Positions 1 to 10,575 of a DNA stretch of 64,000 nucleotides are shown piece by piece; position 1 is the stretch's first letter, and every line of letters starts with the position of its first letter. The notes beneath the pieces are model-generated. The model searched no databases, was not told where the DNA came from, and saw only the letters and a list, made by a program, of their open reading frames with translations. The position numbers and the translations under genes were made by a program. Origin of the DNA: Eledone cirrhosa. Its lineage: Eukaryota; Mollusca; Cephalopoda; Octopoda; Eledonidae. The stretch covers positions 119,104,396 through 119,168,395 of the forward strand of contig OZ024742.1 of NCBI GenBank assembly GCA_964016885.1, in the 5' to 3' direction.

Positions 1-1135
1 TACACCCACCGGTACATATATACACACGCTCACACTAAACACACACCCTACTAACACCACTAACCCTCACCCCCACACATCCACCCCACCACCCCGCAAC
101 TAACATCACTAACATCCCCCGACCCCAAGCACACGAACACACACACCCACTTACACCACTCACTCTACACGCAACTAACATCACTAACACCCCCCAACTC
201 TACGCACACGAACACACACACCCTCTTACACCACCCACTCTACACACCCTACCACCACTGACCCCCACTCACACCCGCATTCAACCCTTTCTCCACCTCC
301 AGTATACTAACACCCACTAACACCCCCTTCACCACACACACACTCATCCAAACACGCACACACACACCAGTACACTACACTACCCCATCTGCCCCACACC
401 CTTCTCTTCCCGCTCCACCCACACCCTTTCTCAACACATCCCACTAACACCTCTACTAATACACACACACCCCTCCTCACTCCAACTTTCGCACCTCCCC
501 ATCCTCTCCCCTGTCCACCGCACCTCCGCACACACTGACACACCGACTTTCTTCACTTACCATTCTACCCTACTGCTGCTATGCCCTTATCTCTGACCAC
601 CTCCCCTCACACACAGACACACAACCCCCCTCCTGCCTTGACCCTCTGACCACTTCCTGTTGCGCGCGCACCCACATCTCCCCTCTTCCGACCAATCTCT
701 TCACGGATTACACATATGTGAACATCGATCCCTAGAATCCACCACATCCCAAGGATATTACTCAGCATTCCACCACAGGAACTACCTTAACGACTCACCC
801 ACGGACATACACCCCAAACATTTTTTTTCCCCACACGCCACCTACATCCACAACACGCATAAACACCACACACACACGTGCCTACCACCACATATTTACA
901 CATTCAGCCTCCGGAATCCTCTCCCCCACCCCTCTATCCACACACGCACACACACCTCTTCCTGAACATGCAACCCCGTTCTTCCCCCAACTCTTACTTT
1001 CACATACACACACACGTACACCTACACACACACACCACCATCAGCCCTCCCCGCTCGGACAACCCGTCTCCCTCTCCCCACTCCACCCGCCACCACACCT
1101 AGACGCCCCACACCCTTTCACCACCTGTTTTACTT
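1..1135. repeat. CA/CCA-rich low-complexity DNA
   Basis: The plus strand is almost purine-free over long stretches and is dominated by ACAC, CACCC and CTAACA words. Open frames here are rich in His, Thr and Pro, or in Cys, Val and Gly on the other strand, as expected from composition, and none resembles a protein family. The part after about 1100 becomes T-rich and leads into a retroelement tail. Confidence 0.8.
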
Positions 1136-1276
1136 CATGTGTATTTTTATTTTTATTTTTATCATGCCTTTATATTTAATTTCATTTGTACCGTTTCATC
1201 TCACCCCCTTTTTTCTATATGTCTCTCCACCACTCCCCTACACACCCTTGGAACTCTCTTCCCACACACTTTTCAC

Positions 1277-1301
1277 CTGAAGAAGGGCTTATGCCCGAAA
1301 C
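1277..1301 (+). ncRNA. Hammerhead-like core in a PLE-type tail
   Basis: CTGAAGA (1277-1283) is followed by a perfect GGGC-TTAT-GCCC hairpin and GAAAC (1297-1301). This matches the CUGANGA / stem II / GAAA layout of hammerhead ribozymes, which are known from the terminal repeats of Penelope-like elements. One extra A lies before stem II and stem III would have only about two base pairs, so self-cleavage is doubtful. A near-identical arrangement occurs on the minus strand at 59170-59193. Confidence 0.35.
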
Positions 1302-1393
1302 GTCGTTCCCCACCACCACCCCACTCTCAAGAGCGTGAAACTAATAAACCTTTGTTCGTACTGCCTCTCTGTTTTGTTCCCGTCTTTTTATTT

Positions 1394-1605
1394 GTAAACT
1401 TTCTAAGTATTTGACTCTTACTGTAATTTTCAGTATTACCACCCCACATAAATTCCTCAATTTGTATGTGTGGATGTGTCTGTGGGGGTGGTGTGAGTGG
1501 ATGTGCAAGTCAACCAACATAAGTCTTTCTATATATGTAAACTTTCTAGTATTCGACTCTAACCATAATTTTCAGTAGTAGCACCCCACATAAATTCCTC
1601 AATTT
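1394..1605. repeat. Tandem duplication of a ~70-bp segment
   Basis: The segment at 1394-1463, starting GTAAACTTTCTA and ending CCTCAATTT, recurs at 1537-1605 with a few substitutions. The two copies are separated by a TGTG-rich spacer. They directly follow the PLE-type tail at 1277, so they may be the terminal part of the same element. Nothing coding is seen. Confidence 0.7.
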
Positions 1606-1917
1606 AAGAATGACCTGTAGTATCGAAGTTCATACTATAAACCTTATTTGAATATATATCTGACCAGGAATGCTTTTTGTGAAAATCAGTCATATGGAAC
1701 TATTGTCATCTTGCCTGACAGTTTGAACTTTACAACACCACCTGCCTCTTTGAGGTCAAATACCAACCCTACTAGCATCTACAAACTGACCAATGAGAAT
1801 TAAGATTATTCCTGCTGACAACATTAAATTATCCCTAACAAGCTCATATGTCCCAAGGCTCTGATACCATCAACACTATAAACACAGAGCTGGCATATCT
1901 AAGAACTGACTAACTGC

Positions 1918-1956
1918 CTGATGAGCTCATAGCCATTCAATGGCTATCATCGAAAT
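1918..1956 (+). ncRNA. Hammerhead-like core upstream of a PLE ORF
   Basis: CTGATGA (1918-1924) is followed by G, a short imperfect segment, a perfect 8-bp hairpin (ATAGCCAT pairing with ATGGCTAT), then C and GAAAT. G10.1-C11.1 of a hammerhead would be satisfied, although two inner positions mismatch. About 200 bp downstream a PLE-like reading frame begins (2154), the position expected for a pLTR ribozyme. Ribozyme activity is inferred only. Confidence 0.45.
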
Positions 1957-2153
1957 AAATATAGCAGTAAATAAAGGATTATGAGTTCATACAATTGACT
2001 TATGTTTCGTCACTATTATAACTCCGGAACTTATATCTTCGTTGAGTGGTCCCTATCTGCATACTGAAGTACTGGATTTTACCAACACCTTCTTGCTTAC
2101 CTCATGCTCCACACCCTGTTGAGCGCTTCATACAGTAGCGGACCGCAGCCAAT

Positions 2154-2320
2154 ATGAATAAACTCACCACTCTGGCATCACTGAAGGACATCCCATTACC
2201 GGGTAAACGAGACTACACCAGGAATCTCACTAAGAGTACTGAATCCCTAATACGCAGGATGAGGTGGAGGGCTTACCACTTTGATAGAGGAAACCCCAAT
2301 ACTATATATATATATATGTA
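2154..2320 (+). pseudogene. Penelope-like element ORF, N-terminal fragment
   Basis: The ATG at 2154 opens a frame of about 50 codons before it runs into an (AT)n tract at about 2300. The peptide contains IPLPGKRDY, then TESLIRRMRWRAYHF. This resembles the N-terminal stretch of PLE polyproteins, where a Lys/Arg-Met/Val-Arg-Trp-Lys/Arg-Ala core precedes the RT domain. A hammerhead-like motif lies upstream at 1918. The RT and endonuclease parts are missing, so this is a 5' fragment cut off at a microsatellite. Assignment rests on a short motif and is moderate. Confidence 0.45.
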
Positions 2321-2419
2321 TATAGTGCCAATCATTGTATGTTTGAATCTGACATGCAAAAACATATATATATATATATATGAATAAAGTAAGCCCAAAT
2401 CATAGTAGATTCAATTATA

Positions 2420-2488
<69 letters not shown>

Positions 2489-2490
2489 GA
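2300..2490. repeat. (AT)n and (GA)n microsatellites
   Basis: Short AT runs lie at about 2300-2325 and 2362-2381, and a (GA)n run with one interruption spans 2424-2490. The apparent open frames across them (poly Ile-Tyr or Leu-Ser) are composition artefacts. Confidence 0.9.
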
Positions 2491-2720
2491 AGAGAAATGA
2501 GGTGTAACAGAAATGAAACATGGATTACAGGTTAAAATATAGTCTAGATAGATGTGAAACAAAACGAGGATGTAGTTATAGAACACCCAAATGATTTAGA
2601 AGTCGACCTTAGGTAGAAACAATAACATTAAGAAAGACATGAACGACACCATAATACTTTGCTTTGAAAATTTTGAAAGTAGGTTTATAAGTATGAATTT
2701 TTATAAGTTTTTCGTAGTTG

Positions 2721-2791
2721 TCTCTATGGCCTAGCGGTAGGCACTAGAGATGGTGGAGATTCTGGTCTTGGGTTCATTCCTGGTCAAGAGG
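2721..2791 (+). other. tRNA-Glu-like SINE head (not a functional tRNA)
   Basis: TCTCTATGGCCTAGCGGTAG carries a good A box, and GGGTTCATTCCTGG a B box. The ends TCTCT and AGAGG could pair as an acceptor stem, as in tRNA-Glu. The middle is too diverged for a cloverleaf. The homologous block at 10805-10859 keeps both boxes with a shorter middle. Read as a Pol III promoter relic of a SINE. Confidence 0.5.
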
Positions 2792-2867
2792 TACATGTAA
2801 CCATCTTCAGTTTTTATTTTACAATCAATAAAAAAAACTGAAAAGGTTTACCGGAAACCCTACTGCC

Positions 2868-2937
2868 GACCAGTATCGAACTTCAGACGAGGACTATCAG
2901 TCTATGATTCCTCCAATTAGGCCACCGAAACAGCTAC
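2868..2937 (-). other. Second tRNA-like block, opposite strand
   Basis: On the minus strand GTGGCCTAATTGGAGG resembles an A box and AAGTTCGATACTGG a B box about 35 bases later. The order is reversed relative to the block at 2721, so the two promoters point toward one another. The same arrangement is present near 10929-11000. Confidence 0.4.
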
Positions 2938-3317
2938 AAAAGTATAATGAAAATTGATAATTATAAACCTATTTTAAAAATCAAAGTTAAAGAGATGTGG
3001 TGTCGTTCATGGCTTTCCTAGAGCTATTAGTTAAATTTAGGGTCGACTTCTGGTCATTATTGAAAGTCTCTGGATTTCGCAAAATACATAATATATTTTA
3101 TTGGAGAAGGTAAGATATTTTTCCGCAAAAATTTGACTGCACTGTTTTGTTTCCTCTTATGTATTTTTCGAAAATGTTATTTATTCATTATAAAAATTAA
3201 ATGATAGCATTCATCTCCTGGCAACCAATATCTTTAGACCCAGTCCACCACTCTGTGTGTGTGTGTGTTTGTCCCACTCTTTATGTTTACATATGTGCTT
3301 GCGTTTATGTCATATAA

Positions 3318-3446
3318 CTTAGCGGTTCGACTGAAGAACTTGATAAAATATGTACCTGAATAAGTATTGGAGTCGATATGATAAGTTAAATGCAGGAGGT
3401 GCCCGGTTATGGCCGCAATCTAATGATTGAAACCAGTGACAAAATA
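3318..3446 (+). repeat. tRNA-derived SINE fragment, octopus OR-like
   Basis: The stretch from AACTTAGCGGTTCGAC through GATAAAATATGTACC, GGAGTCGAT and GGTTATGGCCGCAATC to AATGATTGAAACCAGTGAC matches the body of a very common cephalopod tRNA-derived SINE as I know it (GGTCGAT block followed by a TGGCCGCAGTCAAATGACTGAAAC block). It is diverged, and the 5' tRNA head is not obvious. The family name is from memory, not a search. Confidence 0.55.
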
Positions 3447-5160
3447 AAGAATAGAAGACTACGAAAGAGAAGAGACTATATAATCTTTTGTTCGCCGAAA
3501 CTGAAATAATAATAATAATATAATATAAACTATAATGGGGAAATGAAAGATAGTTGAAAAGTAAAGCCAAATAAAACCAAAACAAAACAAAACCAAGCCT
3601 TCAACCATCTACTACAACTCCAACTATATTCTATATTTAAATGTCTGAAATTAGGCACGGAATTCAAGATCTCGGAAAATGTAGACACGCAGAAAAGTTC
3701 ATTTTATGGAGTTTGGTACAACCGCCTTGAAATTGTAATTGTGTGCGCGTGTGGGGCGTATATGAGGATGTAGGCAGGAACATTTCAACTAACTGATTCC
3801 TCTCCCCCACTCTATAATAATGTTCTAAACGGGAGTGTATAAAAGTTCTCCGTGATCAACGGCACGTGTAGTTGCAGTCGTCCAGGAACCGCGTAATATG
3901 AAATTCTGAGTAACTTGATGAGACCAACAGGTTTTTTTTTTATATACACACTAATACCGTAGGAAGTAGTTTTGGGCTGTACCGTTACATTTCCTCAAAT
4001 ATAAATTTAAATTATAAACTCATGCCCCCTCTCATCAGCCAATTTTGCATCTTTGACACGTGTTGTACCTGCCCAGCCTGAATTAATTACACCCCCCCAT
4101 TAATTACATACCCCCACGAACAGATTGTTTTCTCTTTATAATAAGCTTCTAATTTGTAATTGTCTTTAGACAATGAAACAGAGACATACGATGAAGAAGT
4201 TTCAGCCTTTTTCTGAGTTAAATACACAGCGAAAATATTCATAATACTACACAAACATTTTATAGACTAACGTTTTGATGTTAACTTGTCTGATAGCGTT
4301 CCCCGGCTCAGTCAATATTTTCATATCGGTAATTCAGGAAAGACGTGTTACATTTTTACATTCACCATTATGCTCTCACCTTCCCACACACAATAGCCAC
4401 TATAACTATAGCATTACACCCTTCAATTAACTTCTCTCATTAAGGAAGTAATTCTCACAAACAAACAAGTTTAATACATATGTATACATAGTGGGGCGTT
4501 TAAGTGGTTGTATGTGGAATTGGAGAATAGGGAAACTCATGGATTTTTATGGATACCTAAGTTATATATGACTAGCTGAGGTACCCGGCTCGCCCGGGAA
4601 AATAGTTAAGAGAAGACGGATAAAACAGAAAACGACTGTATTGGATGTGTTGTCTGATATGAGTGTGAGATTGTAATGTGTGTGTGAGAGAGACATAAAC
4701 AAAAAAAACAATAATAAAACTTCCTTATTAGGCCGGGGGAGTAAACTGCCGATTAAATGGTAGCATTGGCCTTGGATTTTAAATGGTGTGAAATAGCCTT
4801 AGTCAGTATGATCTTTTCCAACTCCAAAGGACGTCATCTGAAATGCAGCAATATACTGCACAACATTGCTTCTGAAGTCTTTAGCTTCGTTAGTACGGTC
4901 TGTAAGTAATATATTGATAAAAGGTGGAGGGTAGATTAATTTCAAATAGTATCGATTTTACTTTGTTCTGTAAAATCAAAGACTGTAAAACGACTTTATA
5001 AAAGCTAACGCAATATTGTTAAACCTTCCTATGGTTTAAGCCAATTCTAGACTTTTGTGGGACGTCACTCTCTCTTTCTCTCTCTGAATATTTAACATTT
5101 TAATTGTATCTCTCTCTGTATAACGACCTATCTCTCTCTTTCTGCCTCTCCCTCTGGGCC
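3447..5160. other. No gene seen; AT-rich spacer
   Basis: No long open frame or recognisable domain. A GTACCCGGCTCGCCCGGG-type palindromic motif at about 4573-4600 resembles a repeat common in mollusc genomes. The (CT)n run near 5070-5160 leads into the AT microsatellite. Confidence 0.6.
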
Positions 5161-5167
5161 CCTCTCT

Positions 5168-5170
<3 letters not shown>

Positions 5171-5221
<51 letters not shown>

Positions 5222-5244
5222 GTATATATATATATGTATATATA

Positions 5245-5303
<59 letters not shown>

Positions 5304-5312
5304 GTATATATA

Positions 5313-5374
<62 letters not shown>
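5171..5374. repeat. (AT)n with internal tandem sub-repeat
   Basis: A long alternating AT tract is punctuated by TATG and TACATA interruptions. The interruption pattern ATGTATATATATGTATATAT...TGTACAT at about 5209-5250 is repeated at about 5290-5330, showing a duplication inside the microsatellite. Poly Tyr-Ile frames on both strands are artefacts. Confidence 0.9.
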
Positions 5375-5377
<3 letters not shown>

Positions 5378-5664
5378 CGGCGATGAATTAGTTTTGCGAG
5401 GTTTTTTTTATATGAAATCGTGTGTCGAAACAGATATTGTTATACTTGGGGAGGGTCATATTTGCGTAATATTGCCAGAATTAATAACAGAACACACTCA
5501 CTGTTTGGTTGGTTTTCGCTTCTCGCTGTCTTTTATTATATCTGCGATCTAACTTACTCGGTCCTCAATGTTGCCATTGACTGACCGGCGGTCAAAAATA
5601 ATACAGATACAATATAGACACAAACACATATATATATATATAGTTTACATAATTTACATAAATC

Positions 5665-5692
5665 TTTCGTTGCACATCTGCAACATCGTCAG
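5665..5692 (-). ncRNA. Hammerhead-like core, 3' region of a PLE
   Basis: Read on the minus strand: CTGACGA, T, a perfect 5-bp stem GTTGC/GCAAC with a six-base loop, then GAAA. It lies about 370 bp downstream of the PLE RT end on the same strand (6060), where a 3' pLTR is expected. Stem III could form with A/T pairs but the terminal A15.1-U16.1 pair is lost, so it is probably decayed. Confidence 0.45.
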
Positions 5693-6059
5693 TGGTGTTA
5701 TATTCATTGTTCCTCCTGTTGTGTTGTATGCCTACGCCATTTTTTATTCAGTCTGTCTATATATTTATTTATTTATTTGCTTGTTTGTTTATCTTATTTT
5801 ATTTTGTCTTCTTTGCGCATGCGTTTGCGTGTGTGTATAGTGTTATGTGTGATGTGTGACTAGTGTGTATAGTGTTGTGTCTGCTGGGTGACTAGTGTGT
5901 GTTTATGTGCTTGTTGTTATTGTGCTTGTGTATGTATTTATTTATCTTATTTTATTTAATTTTATTTACTTATTTATACTTCTCTTAGGTCAGTGTTGTT
6001 TGTTTGGGTGTTGTTGTTGTTCCACTCATTCTTTCTGTTTAGCTTTGGTCTTCTAATTT

Positions 6060-6545
6060 CTATTTCACTGGCCTCTCTGATTTGCCTATCTGCTGGGTCA
6101 TTAGGGCTAGAAATATTTTGCCTACATTGGTTTTAACGTTGAGTGAGAAGGGAGGAGAGAACTAGATAGTTTGTCTATTGTTACGCTTTCTTTTCTTATT
6201 GCTGTTGTTGTTAGTGGGAGAGCAAGTGATAGCTAACGCCGTGTTATAGTAGGGTGCCGCTCTGTCAAAGATAGCCTTATTAGAGGAGGGGTTTGAGATT
6301 CTAGTACTGATATTATTTACGAAGTTTCTAAAAACATTGGGAGAGTGGCATGAGTCCTTGTGAATGTAATTGAGTTTTTCTTTAAGCTTATGGAAGGGTC
6401 TGTAGGTGTGTGGGTGAAGGTCTAAATTAATGTCTAAGAAATCTACGCTAGATAGGTTGGTAGCTACTGTAATCCTAAGTCCTAACTCATTGAAGGTAGA
6501 AGCTAAGTCTTTTTTAAACCTGTCGAGGTCGTGACCACTTTTATG
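6060..6545 (-). pseudogene. Penelope-like RT, C-terminal (thumb) part
   Basis: A continuous frame runs from about 6545 to a TAG at 6060-6062, interrupted by one TAG after RQTI. It has no usable ATG. Visible PLE hallmarks in order are LDRFKKDLASTFNELGLRI, VDFLDINLDL, TYRPFHKLKEKLNYIHKDS, then RISNPSSNKAIF and FSPPFSLNVKTNVGKIFLAL. In known PLEs these follow the YRDDGL catalytic motif and end the RT. The internal stop stands where the family normally has Trp. The upstream part of the same RT is on the opposite strand (6546-6838), so the element carries an inversion. No GIY-YIG domain is seen downstream. Confidence 0.75.
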
Positions 6546-6838
6546 GCTCGATCTCAGAGACCCTGTTAAACAAAGCGTTGGACTTTGCTACCACTTACAC
6601 TACCGTCGATGGTTTAGACAAGGAAATAATCGCTCACTGCCGGAAAACTCTCCCCTTCAACAACGGAGTAGCCTGGGCAAAGAAGTCAACAACTTCAGAC
6701 CTATTCGGCGTCTCCATGGGATCGTTTGACAGTGCTGACGTATGCGACTTGGTTGGACTATTTATTTTAGACATATTACGTGTTAGATTCCCGGACTTCC
6801 ACACGGGAATATACCGCGACGATGGACTGACCTTATCG
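6546..6838 (+). pseudogene. Penelope-like RT, core part (inverted segment)
   Basis: This plus-strand frame encodes CRKTLPFNNGVAWAKK, then GVSMGSFDSADVCDLVGLF (RT motif A region of PLEs) and GIYRDDGL (motif C with the catalytic Asp pair). It stops matching just after YRDDGLTL, where a CR1-like LINE begins. The continuation expected in a PLE is found on the minus strand starting at 6545. This head-to-head arrangement is what a 5' inversion by twin priming produces. Confidence 0.75.
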
Positions 6839-6865
6839 AACCATCCTTCTCTGCTCCACTTTTGC

Positions 6866-7383
6866 CCGACCCCACCTTGAATACTGTTGTCCACTGTGGT
6901 CTCCCCACACGAAACAAAGTATCATGAAAGTTGAAGCACCCCAAAGATCAATTATAAAAAAGATAGATGGCATGACAGGCCTTGACTATTGGAGTCGATT
7001 AGAAAAGCTCAACCTTTATTCACTCCAACGTCGCCGTGAGCGTTACATTATCTGCATGATGTGGAAAATATTCCATCAGTTTAGCCCAAATGATGTTGGC
7101 ATCACCTTTAAGGTACACCCAAGGCTTGGGACACGTGATATTCACCCACGACCACAATCTCACTCGCATCTCATAACAACAATAGGACACAATTATTTCA
7201 CCTCAATTAGCCCCGCTCTCTTTAACATTACTCCAAAACACATTAAAACAGAAACAGACCCCATAAGTTCAAGAAGTCTTTGGACAAATTCCTTCAAGAA
7301 ATCCCGGATAAACCTCCTACAGCCGGATATGCCTTCGTAAACAATAACTCTCTACTTGAGTGGGCCATGGTGCCCAAATCCTG
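6866..7383 (+). pseudogene. CR1/Jockey-like LINE, 3' end
   Basis: The frame opens at RPHLEYCCPLWSPH and continues through LEKLNLYSLQRRRERYII, a conserved block at the C-terminal end of CR1/Jockey-group reverse transcriptases, then SPALFN. A one-base shift near 7262 is needed to reach KSLDKFLQEIPDKPP and the stop at 7381-7383. The 3' UTR of about 75 bp runs directly into (AT)n at 7461. Everything upstream of the RT thumb is missing. The 5' junction abuts the inverted PLE segment. Confidence 0.7.
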
Positions 7384-7458
7384 ATTTGAAAGACTTCGCC
7401 AGGTGGTGCTATTAAGTTACACATGACCTGGGCCAATACTGGCCGAAACCTATCAAAG

Positions 7459-7460
<2 letters not shown>

Positions 7461-7530
<70 letters not shown>
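7461..7530. repeat. (AT)n microsatellite
   Basis: Uninterrupted AT repeat at the 3' end of the CR1-like fragment, followed by GCGTGTGTGTGTGTCTG. Confidence 0.95.
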
Positions 7531-7533
<3 letters not shown>

Positions 7534-7540
7534 TGTGTGT

Positions 7541-7884
7541 GTGTCTGTGAGGTTGCTTTTGTGCGTTACTGGTAACAGTGGTCGAGTCGCCGGTGACTAA
7601 ACCGGCAACCCCACCAACATTGTTTAGTAAGATAGTGATTTGGACATCATGCGGGACGAAAAACAAAACCCGTCAAAGGGCGGAAGAACTCAGGAGAGTT
7701 AACGGCCATCGAATTAATCGTTAGTGCTGTGCAAGCCACATCCATTTTAAAAATAATATTTCCTACACAGTTCTTCTTGTACATTTTCCTCGATATTTAA
7801 GATCGTAACGAGGGGTTGACAGTAACCTGAAAATGCATCCATAATTTTAATTGAAATGTCTCACACATAGTCAGTAAATGGCAG
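7541..7884. other. No gene seen
   Basis: Non-repetitive, moderately GC-rich sequence between the CR1-like tail and the RTE-like LINE. It could be the leader or a truncated 5' part of the latter, but no shared motif was found with the leader at 59822-60770. Confidence 0.4.
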
Positions 7885-10330
7885 AAAGGGCTTGGGTTTT
7901 TCTGGGGACAGGTCCAGCCTTGCAGATCGATTCCGACAACGTCACATTCCATTGAAAGCATTGAAAAATGTTATCAAGATCTTGAGAATCTAGTGCGAAA
8001 AGTTCCAAGGAAAGAGAAGCTAGTCATCATAGGCGACTTTAATGCTAGAGTGGGAGTAGATCATGCAGCGTGGCCGCTTTTGGGGAAGCGTAGCACAGGA
8101 AAATACAACGAAAATGGACTATCTTTTCTCTCATTTTTTACCGAACACCAGCTGGCTATCTCAAATACTTTCTTCAAACAAAAAGAGAAATATAAAAACA
8201 CATGGATGCACTCTACGTCTAAGCGCAGACACCTTCTTGACTATATATTAGTTGCCAAAGCAGCTTTGAATGACGTAACTAGATTCCTAGTAATGAGAGG
8301 TGCAGAATGTTGGACGGACCATAGGCTTGTTAGGGGGAATTCAATTTTTCAATCAGGCAAAATGTCAGAAAGATGAGGTCTAAAATACCAAAGAGAAGAA
8401 ACACTGCAAGCTTCAAATCCCCTATACTGTTGAAATGTTTTCAAGATTGACTTATGTGCATTATTCTCGATGAAGATAACTCTTGAGAGCGTTTCAAGTC
8501 TCAACTGTATGAAGTTGCATCAAATATTTTGAGTTTCAAATCCAAGAAAGTAACTGATTTGTTTGCTGATAATAACTTGAAAGTGTTCAGAGTTCTACGT
8601 GAAAAACACATTTTAGGAAAGTCCGAAAGTCCCAACAAAAACAGTAAATCAAAATTTTCAGAAGCCTTCAGCAAATGAAAGAAAATTGGTGGCAACAGGA
8701 AAGTCAATGAAACACAAGCAGCTGCAGAGCGCAAAAACCCTAAAGCCTTCTTTTCATATATCTAAGAGGTATTTGGTTCTAAAGCAACAGAGATATCCCC
8801 TGTGAGATTCGTTGGTGGACAGCAACTCCTTACGGATGTCATATCCTTACGTTGGGTGCAACGCTACTCTAATCTGCTTAATAGAACATCAAATGTGAAT
8901 ATGGACACATTTGAGAGAATTCAAAACCTTCTAGTCATTAAAGAAATGTCTTCTGAGCCTTCAGTATATGACATCACCGCAGTTGTAAAGAAGTTAAATA
9001 ACAATAAATCTCCCGGTATCGATGGTATCAATTCAGAAATATTGAAATTTGGTGGACAAAGGATAATCGAAATGCTTCACTCACTACTTTTGCATTGTTG
9101 GAGGAAGTACCACAGGTCTGGATCGATGCTAATTTAATATGACTTTTTAAATCTGGTCCTAAAGATTTATGTGGTAACTTTCGTGACATATCTTTGTTAT
9201 CTGTTGTTGTAAAGGTACTCTCGTGTATTCTGTCAGAGCGTTTTCGCAAATTCATCGTCACAAGAGGTGTCAGATTCACAGTGTGGTTTTCACCCCTCTC
9301 GCGGGACAGCTGACATGATTTTCACTGACCGCCAGCTACATGCTTTATAGACATTAGCAAAGCGTCCGACACTGTTAACTGCATCGTGGTTAGTGTTGAA
9401 AAAATTTGGCTGCTCTGAAAAGTTTGTGAATCTGATTAAAGCCCTCCATAATGATATGGAGGCCGTATTAATTTTGGTGGTACTCTTTCAGAACCTTTGC
9501 AACATCAACAGACAGATTCTTTATCCGATATCACTCTTCAGGCAATGTGTTTAATTTGACTAGAATGAGATTCAACTCTGAAGTCTTCACCTCTTTGATC
9601 CGTGACTTTCTATATGACGATTACTGAGACCTAATATGTCAAACTGAGGAGGGCTTGCAAAACCTGATCAGTGATTTCGACACTGGTTGTGATATGTTCG
9701 GTATTGTAATTAATCTGAAAAAGCCTGTTACAAGCTGATGACAAATTGGATACTGAAATCACATATCGTATACAAAAGACAGCAAAAACCTTTGGTGGAC
9801 TAGAAATTAAAGTCAGGTCACAACGTCACATTAAATTGGAGACTAAGATTGCTGTATACGTCTCATTTGTACTCTCCGTGCTATTGTATTCATCCGAGAC
9901 ATGGACGTTGTACACATGACATGTTCAAATATTGGAGCAGTTTGACAAAAAAAAAAAAAAAAAAAGAATGGCCTCGGCATATACTCAAAATAAGCTGGAA
10001 CACATTCGTTCCAGACACTAAGGTTCTTGCTAGAGCTAAAGTTACATCTCAAACTATGCTTATTAAGAATCAGATCAGATGGACAGGTCACATGATTCGT
10101 ATGGGTGACGGACGCATCCCCAAGAAAATGTTTTATGGTTACTCAAGCTGGGCAAAAGGATAAATATTAAGCCAAGGAGGAGATACAGAGAAAATAACTT
10201 AACATATCCTACAAAAATTTTGAATCATATGCTGCAGATAGAGTAACCTGGAGAAATGCCATTTGGAATGGAGTTACAGCATTTGAAATGGAGAGAATAA
10301 TATGCAGAACTGAAAAGAAACGTGCAGAAT
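7885..10330 (+). pseudogene. RTE-like LINE, heavily decayed
   Basis: The best-preserved block, 7993-8376, is an APE-type endonuclease: KLVIIGDFNARVG (catalytic Asp/Asn), FFTEHQLAISNTFF, then LLDYILV and ECWTDHRLV (catalytic His). Linker remnants follow. The RT starts at about 8802 with KKLNNNKSPGIDGINSEIL and continues in broken frames through a decayed LFADD-equivalent to ETWTL (about 9900), an A17 run at 9948-9964, IRWTGHMIRMGDGRIPKK and a stop near 10163; homology fades by 10330. It is the same family as the element at 60771-63984. Many stops and frameshifts make it non-functional. Confidence 0.75.
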
Positions 10331-10575
10331 AATGAAACCAAATGTAATAATGATGAATCTTATTTAGAGGTGATTTTCAAATGCCCAATGGCAAGTGGGC
10401 CCCAGGGGGCCCATGGTAGCATTGCATGAGCCCTCAGTAACATTGCAAGGCCCACTGTAGTATTTTAGGGACCAATGCTTTGCTTTAAAAAAATACATGA
10501 AATATAAGAGAAATAATAAAATAAAAAAATTAAATAAAACAATTAAGCAAAACATTTGGTCAACCAAGAAGGGGG

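Larger units (their letters stand above)
2492..3185. repeat. Dispersed repeat with opposed tRNA-like heads, copy 1
   Basis: From AGAAATGAGG (2492) to AAAATGTTATTTAT (about 3185) this segment aligns with 10576-11253, with scattered substitutions and small indels. Inside are two tRNA-like blocks facing each other: a plus-strand one at 2721-2791 and a minus-strand one at about 2868-2937, separated by a T/A-rich stretch. No protein frame is shared by the two copies. It behaves like a non-autonomous, tRNA-derived composite element; its family is not recognised. Confidence 0.7.

Noticed and set aside
307..1414. Several 70-100 codon frames in the CA-rich start
   Set aside because: They consist of His/Thr/Pro or Cys/Val/Gly runs set by base composition and show no motif or start context.
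2721..2791. Functional tRNA-Glu gene
   Set aside because: The A and B boxes are present but the anticodon arm cannot fold and the sequence is part of a dispersed repeat.
5036..5552. Poly Tyr-Ile frames on both strands
   Set aside because: They are translations of an (AT)n microsatellite; the same occurs at 7412, 43650, 45784, 45324 (3' part) and 46199.
9948..9964. A-run as the tail of a processed pseudogene
   Set aside because: It lies inside the RTE-like frame, between two conserved coding blocks, so it is an expansion within the element.
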